This document shows, piece after piece, positions 1-12,463 of a DNA stretch of 64,000 nucleotides. Where the stretch lies: assembly GCA_023374045.1 (NCBI GenBank), contig CM041777.1, positions 106,284,046 to 106,348,045 of the forward strand. The letters are read 5' to 3'. Source of the stretch: Limonium bicolor. Taxonomy: Eukaryota; Streptophyta; Magnoliopsida; Caryophyllales; Plumbaginaceae. A model generated the notes under the pieces. The model was not told the DNA's origin, did not search any database, and saw only the letters and a list, made by a program, of their open reading frames with translations. The position numbers and the translations under genes are program-made. The first letter of the stretch is position 1; each line of letters begins with the position of its first letter.

Positions 1-2824
1 ATATTATTTGTCAATGACCAGAATGTAAATCTATAATTGGGTTAGGTAATTGATAAGTTGAGACTTAGGAAAAATTGTAATTAGATTAGATAAAATATTA
101 CACAAACAGATCTTATTATATAATCAGTAATAAAATAGATGAAATACTTTTACATCTAAATGTGAAGTGGATTAATGAGTCTAGATTTAGTAATTTCATA
201 ACATTTATAGTATTGAACGATAACTTAATGTTTTAAGATAAAATCATTAAAAGGATTAAGATATAAAACTATATTAAACTATGATTATGAAATTAATCTA
301 AATAATAATCCTTAAGTGTTTTGGCATTAGATAAGCTATATGAAATACATTTATAACATTAATTACCAATACTTAGGATGTGAGTTTATAATTAAGTGAT
401 GTGTTTAGTAGTTAGAATTTATAAAAGGTTTATAAATAGAAATTAGATACTTAAAATCTTTGAACCTTTATTTAGAGGAAACTAAGTTACATAAGAGATT
501 ATATTGATTTACCTTTTGACACTAGAACATATTAATATGCCATTTGAATATAAGGCATGATGATTTTTCGGAATAGATGATCTTATTAAATAATTGACAA
601 TTTCACTTACGAATAAGAATTTGATTCTTAGATGAATTCTACCTTATGTTAAGATATATTGTCCATCCTAAATACAATAAAGGAAATTAATTTATTAAGT
701 TATTCCTTTGAAACCTTAGGTTTTGTAAACAACTTAAGACGTATTTAAGACTTAAGTTTATTGAAGTTTAGTATAAAATGATTATACATAGTCTATGGAG
801 GGAATGTGTGTTAAAATAAAACATTTAGGAAATTAAATGTAAGCAAGGATACATAAAAGGTTATCTTAAAACGCCTTATTATATAGTTAATGATAAAGTA
901 AATAATATACCTTGGGAATACTAAATGTAAGAGTTCGATAAATCTAAGTTAACTATAATATAGTTATTCAAGATGAGAAGCAATTTAACATCTTATGATA
1001 AGATTATTAGATGGTTGTAATAAAAGTCATTCTGAACTAAACATAAGATATATGAGCTTAGTAACTCAATTAAATTATAATAAAATGCATCTACAACACT
1101 ATGATTCCAATATACAGGATGTAGATCTTAATTAAGTTAAGGGGAAAACTTAATCATAATGGATTATCTAGTAGATATTGGTAAAATACATAATCATTAC
1201 ATTGTGAAATAATAGTATAGTATTATAAGATAAACCCATCATAGGTCATAATACGATGTTATCCTAAAGTAAGAATAAAGGTATTGAGCTTAAGAATTAT
1301 TATTGAGATTCTAAGATTAATTGAGTAATATAAAATGCACTTATGATATAAAGGTCTCAAAAGTCTTGAATGTGAGAATTATGGTTAAGTATTAGTAAAG
1401 TGGATAAGAGTGGAACAATTAACAAGTGTTAATAAAATACATTCCTTGGTCTTACAACATTGGGCTATACAACCTTCTAAAATAAGTCAACGGTTATACG
1501 TAACATTTAAGTGAGGGCTTACAAGATAATTGGGATTTAGAAATAAGAGAGAGGAATTTATTTAAGTTTAACTTAGGCTACAAGTTATTGATGATAGACT
1601 ATCTTTAATATTCCTCAGAGTGTTGCTGAATGTTTGCACGAGTTTAGAACTAGAATGCTACAGCACAGCGTTAATCAGGTATGATTTCTCGTACTCAGAT
1701 ACTTTTGCTAACGGACTTTATGGAATGTTTTGGAAAACGCTAACTGAGCTTGAATGGATTTCAAAGGAAACTATTTGTGTGGCTAACTCAGCTTGATGTG
1801 ACTAACTGAGCCTTGAATGTGAAACTTATATGGCTATTGGTTCCTTCTATTTGGTTGTTTCATTAGACATTAACTGCCTAGGGTTTATGCTTCTGCACTC
1901 TGTAGGACTGAGTGTTTTGGTATTGCTCTGGTGCAGTTAATGATCTAGTGGGAATATGGAAAAGGTCAATCTTGGTAAATTCTTCCTTTGACTCTGGATA
2001 TTGTTTCATCCATGAGCTAAGTCTTTGTTGTGACGTGCGCGCGTCTTCATTGGTAACAGTGAGGGGCTGTATATCCCCTGTCCTAAAAGGACGTTGTAAA
2101 CAGTGAGGGGTTGTATATCCCCTGTCCAAAAGGACGTTGTAAACAGTGAGGGGTTGTATATCCCCTGTCCTAAAAGGACGTACTTGGCGGTGGGGGCCAT
2201 CTCTCCCAATTGGTTTTATTCCACTCTTGAGTTGTTGGTTCTTGGATATCTTCTTTCATTCCTAGTCCTTGTGACTACTCGGGTCTTTCTACTCCTAACT
2301 GGAACTGATTCTAACACAAGCAATGGATGTTCACTAACTGATGTTGTGATTTCTTTTAATTGACTAACTTTAACTTTTTGTTATTTATGTCATGTCTCAA
2401 CATGTTATCTTGACTTGGTGATTTTAAAGTGACTTGTTCCTCTGTGTTGTTTTAAGCGTTTGTCTTCAAGTTATTATTATTAAAGAGTTGTATTTATGAG
2501 TTTGTTTTGGAGAATCGTACCAGTTCCATTCCAGGGAACTGACTCACCCCTCTCGGGGTGGGCTGCTTGGTTTCATCTTGCAGGTACGACATTGTTCATA
2601 CAGGTGGCCACGAAGAGTATGAGTGATTGGGATGGGAATTAGGATTTGTGGAGAGTTGTTATATTTTGCTATTAATGTAGTCGTGTTATGTTTTCTCGAG
2701 TTCAGACTGTAACATTTGTAAGTAGTAAATGGTGAGGTTTTGTGCCGGGTGTTTGGAACCCGATGATCTGTAATCGCCATTAGAGTTTTATTTCGTTGTA
2801 TTTACTTTAATTAGGGGTGTTACA
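1..2824 (+). mobile_element. Giant LTR, 3' part (cut by window edge)
   Basis: This segment aligns along its length with 18541-21595, the 3' part of the complete solo LTR further right, with scattered substitutions and small indels. It ends in GGGGTGTTACA at 2824, the same terminus as the other giant LTRs here. Three copies of a 43-44-bp palindromic repeat lie at 2058-2190, and a CCCC/GGGG hairpin followed by TTGCAGGTAC lies at 2543-2588. No tRNA-type primer binding site follows position 2824, so this is a solo LTR or the 3' LTR of an element, not a 5' LTR. The 5-bp target copy would be CTAGG (2825-2829), but its partner is outside the window. No gene is present. Confidence 0.85.
2058..2190 (+). 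repeat. 43-44-bp palindromic tandem repeat, 3 copies
   Basis: Copies start at 2058, 2102 and 2145. Each contains the inverted repeat AGGGG...CCCCT around TGTATAT, followed by a CCTGTCC...GGACG block. The homologous LTR at 20731-20950 has five copies of the same unit, so copy number varies between family members. Confidence 0.85.
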
Positions 2825-3211
2825 CTAGGTTATTATTCAAGTTTATAATCTTAAATGTGTAAGAACCAAACACTTAATTTTTGTATTGAATTTGCAAAAA
2901 TTAAAGAGGAAAGCGGATTTTTTATATGATTCACTGCCTCGTTAAAACCTTATTAGGTAAAAACCCATTGGGAAAGCCCTAATAAGGGAAAAGAGTACAA
3001 CTACTAATAGGTTACATGATTTCAATTTGGAAGTTTTAAAAGATTACATGGAAAGAAAGTAATGCTAATACATTCTAAAATATTACAATACAAAATAGAA
3101 GTCTTAAGTGGTGTTGTCCTCATTCATCTCGTACCAATCATCATGTTGACTAGGGGAACACGCACCCGAGACCCAAAATGACGTTGTTTTGGACTGATTC
3201 CAACAGCTACT

Positions 3212-3455
3212 TTGGCCGGTTCCGGGGCGGTTCCACCGGTTCCGGTTCCACGGTTCCGAATCCAGGCGGTTCCGGCGGTTCCGGACGGTTCTGGTTCCGG
3301 TCCCGATTCGGTCTCGAATCTTAAAACTTGTATTTGGATTCGATTCGCAAGGAGACAGTTCCGGTTCTGAATAAGTTCCGACCCGGTTCCGAATTGATTC
3401 CGACCCGGTTCCGGGTAGAACCGTCGGTTCCAGGTAGATTCGGATTCGGTGGCCA
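3212..3455. repeat. GGTTCC/GGAACC-rich degenerate repeat, possible MITE
   Basis: The block is built from repeated CGGTTCCG units and their variants. Such sequence occurs in some plant non-autonomous hAT elements, but I could not find convincing terminal inverted repeats or a target duplication, so the class is open. The open frames across it are products of its biased composition. Confidence 0.5.
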
Positions 3456-4739
3456 CCATTATCTCGTTCCCAAGCGACCGTCAGATGCTTTATCCCACCC
3501 ATTAGGCTACCAACCCTTTCCTCACAATTGCCTGATTTCACAATTAGTGTAATGGGAGAAACTCAGGAACCGACAGATAATTCGTATGATTCTTCAAGGA
3601 TCTATTTAAGTCACTACTTGAAAATGGTTTAAAGTACGGTGTATAAATCACTGTTATGATGTAAATTGTGTTTTACATGTGAATAAGAAACACCCACATT
3701 AAAAAAAAAGAAGAAACACCCACATTTTGATTGAAGACTTTAAATAAGTGTCTTGGGGTTAACAGTGATTTTAAATATGCGTATCCAAAACCGTGATTTA
3801 ACATGCTTAAATATACTATATTAATATTTTTAATTCATAAAGTACCATATAACATATATAATAATTATTTATAAAAATAGAGTCTAAGTAGTAGGGAAGT
3901 TGGTTAAATTTACAAGATAAATGTAATTTAGTAGTAATAATAATTTAAATTACTAAAAAATATATATGTATATTTTTAATTTTATTCAGTTTTTAGTTAA
4001 CATATACTTAAATTTTTGTTATTTTTACTACTTTTTATACTTTTGACTATATAATACTTTTTAATTTACAAAAAACCCACACAAATTAATAAAATAAATT
4101 AATTAATTAAATTAATTTAAATTAGTTGATATCTTGATTAAAATTTGTAAAATAAATAGAAAATGTACATTTATGTGTATATAAATTAATGAAAATGTTA
4201 GGTTATACAAATTATAATAAAAGTAATATATAATATTTTTAATTTACAAAACACCGCAAAAATTAATTAAAAGTAATAATAATTAATTTTTTAAAAAACA
4301 ACAATTTAAATTAGTTAATATTAGTAGGTAGAAGTCTAGTTCCACCCATTCATACTATCCATTGTCTAGCGGTAGATCGTTGATGATATAGATATCTGCT
4401 GTCTGAAAACAACTGATGACATTAGCATATAATGACTGGTCAACTTAATGCCTCCTTGCTCAGCATCTAAAAGGTGTATGTGACTTTAGTGTTGTTTCAT
4501 TGATCACATTGATACTTTGTAAATTTTATTGCTGTTAATTGGAAGTGTACTTAGTGGCGGTTTTAGAGGAGTTAAGACGGCTAGAAATCTCCATTACCAC
4601 CGCACATTGTTTCTTATCCACTTTTTATTATGATGGTCAGTGTTGTCAAGATTATCTAGTATAATTTTTGCTTTGGGAAAGTTAGACTCGTATGGATAGG
4701 GTGCAGAATAAGTTGTGGTTCTACATAACATAATCACTA

Positions 4740-4888
4740 TTTATAGACGGATAAAATCTTAACTTGAAAGAGAAACTCTTAATTAATATAAGCCTAATAA
4801 TATAAGAGTCTTAACTAATGGACCTAACAATTAATAAATGTATTTCTATACAACTAATCTAACAAATCTAACACTCCCTCACAAGTTG
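4740..4888 (-). mobile_element. Copia-type LTR remnant with polypurine tract
   Basis: On the minus strand an LTR begins TGTTAGATTTG at 4873. The bases just outside it (4874-4888) read on the minus strand as a purine-rich CAACTTGTGAGGGAG, a typical copia polypurine tract. The U3-like sequence aligns with 9400-9541. A TATAAATAG motif lies on the minus strand near 4737-4745. The far end of the LTR was not delimited. Confidence 0.5.
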
Positions 4889-6150
4889 AGCAGTAGTAGA
4901 GCTTATGATCAAATTAGATTCTGACCCTCACAGGTGCCTGGCATATGGTAAACGTCTCAGTGTAACTTTCCCAAACCCCCACCTATCTCTGCAAAACTTT
5001 AAGAAAACCCTCACACAATCTGATCCAAATGACCCCACGCATAGCCTTCCAAAACATTTGATGAGCAAACAAAAGGGAACAGTGGGCAATGTTACGAAAG
5101 GAAATAAAAGAAACAGACATAAGCTTGGTGGGTCTCTTTGACAACATTCCAAACCCCTCCATGATTCAAAGGGCATGTGGAGCCCAAGAGGATCATCTAA
5201 ATGGCTGGAAGTCTTCTCTACCGGTCACTAGGGAGGTCTGATTGTTATGTGGCAAGTCTCGAGTCTCCAAATTTCAAATCCAATCCTAGGAAACAGATGG
5301 ATTACGATTGATATTAGCTGGACCCCAGGGAATTTCCAAGGCACGACCATTTTTATTAACTCCCAAAACATTCTGTCCTTTCTTATCTAGATCGATGTAA
5401 GATTGTACTTTAGGCGTTTAACACCCTGGTTTTTACACCTTAATTTTTTCACTTCACTTGTACAACTTTCTACAATATTTTACAGTGGAAGACTAAATAA
5501 CACCTAAGCCAAACTGGAGCGCTACCGCCACACCCACACCAACTAGTGTGGATGCTAAGGCTAATCCACCTACAACCTAACTCCCAGAACATGCTCCAAG
5601 GAGTTTGCCATTTACCAATAAATAAAATTCCTAATTATGTCGGTGCGTTCCCTTGTCTCAAGCTCATGAGCAATGTCTCGCAAGGAATTAACTTCACCTG
5701 CAACAAATCTGTGGCCAGCAAGCAATCACACAAAGGGGCCACAGGCACAAACCAGAAAACGTCAGCAATGCTGAGTAACAAATATCACACCTTGTAAAAT
5801 TCATTCTTTCTTTGGAAAACCTTTTTATAGCAGCATAAAAGCACACAGCAGCACAAACAACCATGCTATCAACCAAAACACAAGCTCACAACACACTTAC
5901 CTTCCTTGAGACATTTTACCTTAACACAAACCACCTGTTCATAATGATATCACAATCACAACAATCTCACCAGAGACATAAATCCAATAATATTTTGGAA
6001 ACCACATAACACTTTTCACCACCATATACATCTCTAATTCACCAGATCATAACTCATATAACCACAGTAAGTTCACCACAAAACAAGGCCATTTGTATTT
6101 TGGAAACCACATAACAATTTCCACCAATTTGTATCTCAATTATTAACATT

Positions 6151-6292
6151 CCACTAATCCTCGGACACACCGGTCTTTTGACAAAGAGCTTCAAGGCTCT
6201 CGGCCCCTTGGACAATTAATTCCACCAATCCGCGGGCACACCGGTCTTTCGACAAAGAGCTTCTAGGCTCTCGACCCCTTGGACAAATAACT
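6151..6292. repeat. 71-bp tandem duplication in solo LTR
   Basis: Two copies start at 6151 and 6222. Each carries CACACCGGTCTTT, then GACAAAGAGCTTC, then GGCTCTCG and CCCCTTGGACAA. AGAGC...GGCTCT forms a short hairpin in both copies. Confidence 0.8.
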
Positions 6293-7630
6293 CACCACCT
6301 CACCCCATGTCCTTAAGTGTGCAAACCCCCTATGAATCATCAGTTCATAGAATAGATCATGATGGCTTAGCTCCAATACATTGGTAGGAGCGAAAATTCA
6401 GTGAATGGCCAACCATGGCTCGACAGTTTGAAGAAGCTAACCATAGCTCAACAATTTGAAATTCATATTTCCAAATTCATACTTCCACCACCATAAGTAA
6501 TATCAACCTCCAGAACAGTCTCAAACAATTCAGAACATCCAAGTATTTCACAAGGCATCGTTAAGGACAATATTCAATGATATTTAACCCACTTAGAACC
6601 AAAGGTCAAAACATCTTATAATCATCAAAACATAACCAACTGAACCTATTAACACCAAATAACCCTTTTAAAATCACACATCAATTCCAAGTTCAAGCAT
6701 AAAGATCTCATAGCACAATTTTAACCCTATCAAGCCACCATGTAATTTTAAACATAACCACCACCTAAAACTTCTTAAATATGTCATTTATAGACTAATA
6801 AGACCATGGGAACAAGTATAACCATCAACCAACACTTGAAATCACTTAGGGAGACTCAACGTTAATTTTTAGGTCTTATAAGTTGACTAGAGTTTTACTA
6901 CCTTCACAAACATAATTTCCCTTGATTTTTCTAAAATACAACATACACCCAGAACCAAGATCACTCTCACAATTTCAAGGCGAAATGAATTCGGAACCCT
7001 ATTTAACCAAGTCTCAAGGCTTAAAGCACCATTTAAGCCCTCCCACCTTAATCTAGCATTTTTATGTCTACACAAGAGTTCCCACAACCTAGAATCAATT
7101 AGTATAAGTGTATATAGGTATAATAACACACCAAACTCAACAAAATCCCATCGAAATCACTCATGTAGTCTTAGAACACATTTTTCCTTTCTAAAAGTTT
7201 CCTAGAATTTATCCTACTTCCCAAAGGTATTTTCGCCTGAAGTTTTTAGCGTAGTCTAGTATTAACTATATAAGAACACTGTCAAGATTTCAGCTCAATA
7301 TCATCTATGGTTCGTAAGTTACCATTAACAAGAGTTAAAGCTCAAAATCAGGGTTTAAAGAAAGAAATGGTGTGCATAGTTGGTACCTGGACTCTCCTTG
7401 CCATTTTATCCATGACCTTAAAAGTTCCTTAGCTAACTGAATCAATTTCTTCCACCAACCAATTCGCCCAAGGTCACCAGCTTCTTCTCCCACCTTGAAA
7501 TCTTGTTTTTCCTTGATTTCTAGCTTAAATCTCCTTCTCTAATGGTGGGTGTTGTGTTCTATGAGCTCCTAGGGACTTCTAATGGCGTGTGAGTGTGTAG
7601 ATAATATCAAATAAGCCAGGCCCCCATCTC

Positions 7631-7640
7631 CTCTTATATA
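7631..7640 (-). promoter_or_regulatory. TATA box of minus-strand LTR
   Basis: The minus-strand sequence TATATAAGAG lies about 710 bp inside the 5' end of the LTR, a plausible U3 length. It is a motif match only. Confidence 0.5.
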
Positions 7641-8081
7641 GGCGTGAATGGACTTCAAATGGGAGTTAATTTTACTTCATAATTAAGTGTAATGATTAAA
7701 GAGATAAACCTTATCCTTTGTAACCCCTTGGATGATGGACACTTGGCTAAGACTAATCCCAGCCCTTGGAGTTGCTATCTTCATCATTAATGAAGGGATA
7801 AGGTTCTTGATAAGGCTTATCCTTATAATGATTACATAAAGACAAAATAGAAAGATGTCTTCACTTACAGCCGTCGGATCGTAGATATTTTGCTAGGATA
7901 AATCTCCATCATCCATGTGTGACCATCCCTCATTAATGAAGGTGACACAAGGCTTCTCTTGATTGGACCATGTGTAACTAATCATCTCTTGACACCTCGA
8001 CGCTTACATCATCATTATGTCATGCCGACATCATCGCTGCATCATCACTGCATCACCACTGCATCATCACTACATCATCAT

Positions 8082-8173
8082 GGTCAAAGTTGACCATTCA
8101 CCAAGTTTTGACCATTGTCCAATGTTTGACCGAGGTTAGACCAAGGTTGACCAAGGTTTGACCACAGTTGACC
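8082..8173. promoter_or_regulatory. W-box cluster (TTGACC x6 plus inverted GGTCAA)
   Basis: TTGACC occurs at 8090, 8108, 8126, 8147, 8158 and 8168, and GGTCAA at 8082, all within 92 bp. TTGAC(C/T) is the binding core of WRKY transcription factors. The cluster lies in the U3 region of the minus-strand solo LTR, about 440-540 bp upstream of its TATA motif. Binding is inferred from the motif alone. Confidence 0.5.
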
Positions 8174-8352
8174 GGGACTTCTTGGACTCTAAGTAACTCC
8201 CTGAAATTTCAGTGTTTTTCGGAACTTTCTGAATTAGGGTTTCTCCAGGGTTTCTTGGTTGATTCCCGGCCTCTAGGGTTTCCTGGTGTTCACTAATAAT
8301 TCCTATGGAACTATGGTTTCCATTAGGGTTACAATCGGGGTATTAAAAGGCG

Positions 8353-9604
8353 AGTGCATCATTTGGATGCGTACTGGCCACTGTTTGCTTATGCAGCAAA
8401 TCATAAAAAAAAACAACAATTGAATTCTTCAACACACCTTCAAGTACTTAAGTCTTTAACTTGAAATCTTCAAGGCTTGATATAGGTGGGATAAAGAAAC
8501 ATCAATTGCATAGAGTGGGAGCATAACGCTACCAATAGTAGCAGACACCTACAAAGAGAAAGTGTTGGAGGAGACACCAACTAAGAGTGAGAGACGGGCA
8601 AAGATGCCAAAGTGTGAGAAATTTTGGAGGTGAACACACCAACCAAAAAGAGTGTGTATAACACGAATGAATTCTAGTGTCGAAGACGCCTACTAGATAA
8701 TAAAGAGATTAACCAAAAGTCTAATAATGGAGACATCAACCAAGAGTGAGTGATATTCATCCAAGAATTCGATGGTGGAGACACCAATCAGAGAATGATT
8801 GTGGTGGAGACGTCGACTGTGAATTAGTGGGTTTAACTCAAAGAGAGTCTTTTGGATGCTTGCAAGATTGTTGGTGAAGATGAAAAAGGTCGAAGATCTG
8901 TTATAGCTGTAGTTATTGGTTTTTATCGCTGTCTTCTAGCATACAAGTGAAGAAGACGCATATCTGTTTAGTAACTTGGACACAAGGGCTGGTCCTCAGC
9001 ATCAGTAGCAGCAGCTTATTGACAAAAAGAGGGCAAAGACACTTTTGTAGTAGAGGAGAGAGAGAGGGTGGAGATCAATAGCATTAGTAGCTTCTCAACA
9101 CTGTTTTCTTTAGCAGCAACAACTTTTCAAGTGGCTAGGGTTGTTTAATGTGGGCGGTTGGGTTTATTTGCTCATTGGATTGAAGAAAACGATAATTTGT
9201 CATGGCTAGCTGGGAGAGAAAGAACCCATGAAAAGATATGTGAAGTGGAGGACGATGCCTACGAAAGTAGAGAGGAAAGGGAAAATTTTGAGTTTTTTTT
9301 TTTTTTGCCAAACAAGACTTTGTTATCATGTTCAGAATAGAAAGGTAAACTTGTATTGATGATGAAAAGTCAAATAAGTCGTTATAGTACATAACCTAGC
9401 CACTATTATAAACAAATAAAACCTAATTCTTAAAAATAAACTATGTATTAAATATGGGTCTAATAATAGAAGTAGACGTTAACTAATGCACCTGACAATT
9501 GATAAAGGTATAGGTTAACAAGGAATCTACCAAATCTAACAAATTTGTCTCCGCAAACCAAACTGGAAGTGTGATTACGCATCTAGTAGTATACTGCGAG
9601 CTAG
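8353..9604. other. Gene-free; imperfect short repeats and copia LTR remnant
   Basis: No gene is supported. Between 8540 and 8830 the motif GGAGACACCAACYAAGAGTG recurs irregularly five or six times. 9400-9541 is homologous to the copia LTR remnant at 4740-4873 and ends CAAATCTAACA at 9541. It is followed outside by sequence whose minus strand, GGTTTGCGGAGACAAATT, resembles a decayed polypurine tract. Confidence 0.5.
9400..9541 (-). mobile_element. Copia-type LTR remnant (second copy)
   Basis: It aligns with 4740-4873, sharing ACTAATG.ACCT.ACAATT and the terminal AATCTAACA. On the minus strand the LTR would begin TGTTAGATTTGGTAG. It is too degraded to delimit fully. Confidence 0.45.
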
Positions 9605-9612
9605 TTTCCTAC

Positions 9613-10143
9613 TAGGGATGGCAATGGGTGATGAGTGCCCGTTTCACCCGACCACCCGATCCGTTAAAACGGGTGAAAAACCCGAAAAAAAATGGGTGAA
9701 AAACGGGTGACGAGTGAAACGAGTGCGGGTGACGGGTCAGGTCGGGTGAACATTTTTCACCCGGTCACCCGACCCGTTCACCCGACCCGTCACCCGTATG
9801 TATTATGTTAAGTAAAAAAATATACTTATTCCATATTTTTTTAGATATTTTGGAAATATTTTGGTTAATATTCTATGTTTTGAGTATGTTGTTGAAATTA
9901 ATGTGGTATGTATTATTGAACAAATATGAGTGTATTTTTTTGAAAAATTAAGCTTATATAAGGTGTTAAAAAATAAAAATACTTGCTGGAAAATTAAATA
10001 AAACGGGTGACGGGTTCACCCGTTTCACCCGCGGGTGACGGGTGATGAAGTCGCGGGTGACGGGTCGGGTGGTGCGGGTGAGAAACGGGTGACGGGTCGG
10101 GTGGAGCGTCACCCGACCCGAACCCGACCCGTTGCCATCCCTA
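9613..10143. mobile_element. hAT-type MITE, 531 bp
   Basis: The termini are TAGGGATGGCAATGGGT and the inverted CCCGTTGCCATCCCTA, matching at 16 of 17 positions. A perfect 8-bp duplication, TTTCCTAC, flanks it (9605-9612 and 10144-10151), as expected for hAT transposition. The interior is rich in ACGGGTGA / TCACCCGT units on both sides of an AT-rich core. There is no coding capacity, so it would need a transposase supplied in trans. Confidence 0.9.
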
Positions 10144-10492
10144 TTTCCTACTGAAACTCACCTAAACTAGTTGCAACTTGCATAAGAAGTGAAACTGACT
10201 AAATTTATCCCTTGTTTGGATTTGAGGTTAGTGTCTCAACCTAGTTTTGATTCTTAAAGTCCAATTTCATGTTCTTATTATTAATAAGAAAAAGTAGTTT
10301 CACTAATACATGTATATTTTTCCATTTCAAGAAATATTGGCAACAGCCAAATGTACCTTAAGTGTTCAAATATAGTATAAAATTGTACATTAAACATAGA
10401 AAAGTTGTACATTATGAAATAAATACATTTAGTGTAAAACAAAAATTATTCACTATACACAATGTGTACTTTCACTAGAATAGTTTCATAGT

Positions 10493-10654
10493 GGCTGTGT
10501 TCGGGTGGGTTGTTTTGTGGTTGTTTTGGTCTGGCTGTTTTGTGGTTGTTTTATATGTGGCAGTATATTATTGGAGTAGAACGTAGACCCACGTGGGTCC
10601 CACATGGGGACCACACCCAAAACAGCCATAAAAAGGCGTCAACCGAACGAAGCC
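10493..10654. mobile_element. Small MITE, 162 bp
   Basis: The ends are GGCTGTGTTCGG and the inverted CCGAACGAAGCC, 10 of 12 positions complementary, flanked by AGT (10490-10492 and 10655-10657). The interior is related in style to the Tourist-like MITE at 15792 (TTGTTTT, ATATGTG, GTGGGTCCCAC). The 3-bp target fits PIF/Harbinger-type elements, although AGT rather than TTA is unusual. Confidence 0.6.
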
Positions 10655-11025
10655 AGTATGATATTTCTTTATTCAATGTACAAATTTTCATTGGTAAACG
10701 TACAATTAATTTAACCATATCTAACTACATTTAGGTGTAGATGATAATTTGTCTTATTTATTGAATTGATTATTTAGTATATCTTTATTGATTCATTATA
10801 TAATCTACTCCATAGAATGTTGCAGAGGAAAGGATGGAGGTCATTCAGAACCATGCAACTAAGCAGAAGGGCCAGTCTGTTCATGTATGAGTCGACAAGC
10901 ACGCGAGAGAAGAAAGGATAGAGGTCGTTGAGAACCAAGGAGGAGCAAGTCTTTGAAGCTTATAGAGGTAATAAATCAAACACCTTGCATACGTAGCAGA
11001 TTAGACAAGTGAAAAAAAGTAAATA

Positions 11026-11142
11026 CTCCCTCATAATTTCATAAAACTAAATTTGTAATATATAGTTTATCATGAATCATATGTAAAACTAAAAATTTTA
11101 AAAATATTTTATCGATTAAATATTAAAGTCAGGACGGAGGAG
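11026..11142. mobile_element. Stowaway-like MITE, 117 bp
   Basis: It begins CTCCCTC and ends GGACGGAGGAG between TA dinucleotides (11024-11025 and 11143-11144). This is the signature of Stowaway (Tc1/mariner) MITEs. The left inverted repeat is degraded after seven bases. Confidence 0.65.
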
Positions 11143-12463
11143 TAACTGATAAAAGGGGGTTTACCGTACACCTTGAAGGCACAGAACGCAGAGACGTCAA
11201 ATTCAAAGGAAAAATCCTCCTATATTCGTTAGTACTCAAACAAAGAGGGAAGAGGCATAGATCAGAGACAGATGATAAGTTGGAAGGCATAGCTACACGA
11301 AGAAAGACGCCAAATGACATAAGCCAACGTTGCCCAATAATCACCCTTGGCAAGGTGAGTTTCTTTATCCCAACAAATTATTCTACTTGTTTCGACTTGG
11401 AACTGAAAAATCAGTCACTTCTATTCTTCAAAACAGATTAGTGGATATTGGTGTTTAAATCTGAGATTGAAGGCAAAGATAGAGTCATGCAACTGAAACC
11501 GAATTTTAGTGGGATACGTGGTTCCATGCTCGAAGCGAACCAAATGTAAGTTTTAAGAGGGCAAGGAACATGATGACCTAGTCGAATATGACACAAATGA
11601 TTAAAAAAACTCCCTTCAACATGTGACTTTTAAGAGGGCACGAAACCTTATTCCTCAACCAGGGGGCACCCATTAGATTCCCATTAAATATAAACACATT
11701 TGACTCGTTTTTCATAAATTAAGCATGAAACTATCCCACACGCAAAAACGAAAGAATATAGGGCCCAAGAAAAGAAGAATTTTGGGCAGACAACAGAATA
11801 TTACGGGCATCATCAACCACCCCACATGGGAAAATAGAAATGATAGAAAGGATATATTAATAGCACAACTAGTAATCGATTTTGACTATACATGAAAAGG
11901 GCCATATAAAGTGAAACATCGTCATCTTTTTCCAGATCTTGCAAGTTTCCCGTGTTTCCATAGGTAGATTTCACATCACTATTATATATACTGATCTATC
12001 CATCCCTTCTTGACACTGAAAGGAACCCACCACCGCCCTCGCCCACTATGAAAAAGAAACAAAAGAGGGAAATGACCCCACTCTCCACTTACTAACTACA
12101 CAAGTCTTTTTGTCATCTGTCACTGAAAGCAGGGGCGGCAGAACATTACATCAATTGAGCTTTTGACAATCTATCCATCACCTAACTTTCCTCCACTTAT
12201 ATAGACTTGAAGGGCTGTCTCTGCATTTTTGTTAGGCGACATAATGAATCCAGAGTTTGACAAAAAGATCATAAAGAAGCATTGAAAAACGAAATAAAGT
12301 TTTATGAATGGGACTATGGAGTCTGATTATGATACCATTAAATACATCCACAAGCAAGAAGTATGTGTACGGCTTTTCTATGGTATCTGTCCTACTTTTT
12401 ACCAAATCAAAGCCCAAAAAAAGAGTATGTTTGCTTTTCTAACCTTGTAATCAGGAGGCTCTT

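Larger units (their letters stand above)
2825..5411. other. Gene-free stretch with decayed repeats
   Basis: I see no gene here. 2930-3020 contains a motif with CCTCGTTAAAACC and AAAACCCATTGGG that looks like part of an old retroelement. 3212-3455 is a GGTTCC-rich block. 3660-4330 is very AT-rich with no recognisable signal. 4740-4873 is a copia-type LTR remnant. 4905-5411 has only fragmentary coding-like sequence: the plus-strand translation around 5230-5330 faintly resembles a LINE endonuclease, but this is too weak to call. Confidence 0.5.
5417..8347 (-). mobile_element. Solo LTR, about 2.9 kb, non-canonical ends
   Basis: The element is flanked by a perfect 5-bp duplication, AGGCG (5412-5416 and 8348-8352). 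Read on the minus strand it starts TTTAATACCCCG and ends CCAGGGTGTTAAA. The ends resemble the TGAAATACCCC / GGGTGTTACA ends of other LTRs here but lack TG...CA. A minus-strand TATATAAGAG promoter motif lies at 7631-7640, which supports the orientation. There is no internal domain, primer site or coding region, so it is a solo LTR. It contains a 71-bp tandem duplication (6151-6292), a CATCATCACTG-type simple repeat (about 8030-8085) and a cluster of TTGACC motifs (8082-8173). Confidence 0.8.
10152..12463. other. Gene-free region 3' of the bHLH gene
   Basis: Apart from the two small MITEs at 10493 and 11026, I see no gene. At 10817-10965 a segment of about 90 bp occurs twice in diverged form (GAAAGGATGGAGGTCATTC and GAAAGGATAGAGGTCGTTG); it may be a decayed coding fragment. 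The segment just left of 12464 would hold the 3' UTR of the bHLH gene. No clear polyadenylation signal could be assigned. Confidence 0.45.

Noticed and set aside
3104..3552. Three frames across the GGTTCC block
   Set aside because: Biased low-complexity sequence gives Arg/Asn/Gly/Thr-rich translations in several phases.
4905..5411. LINE-like endonuclease remnant
   Set aside because: Only a short plus-strand stretch resembles the family and it lies beside a minus-strand copia LTR; not enough to annotate.
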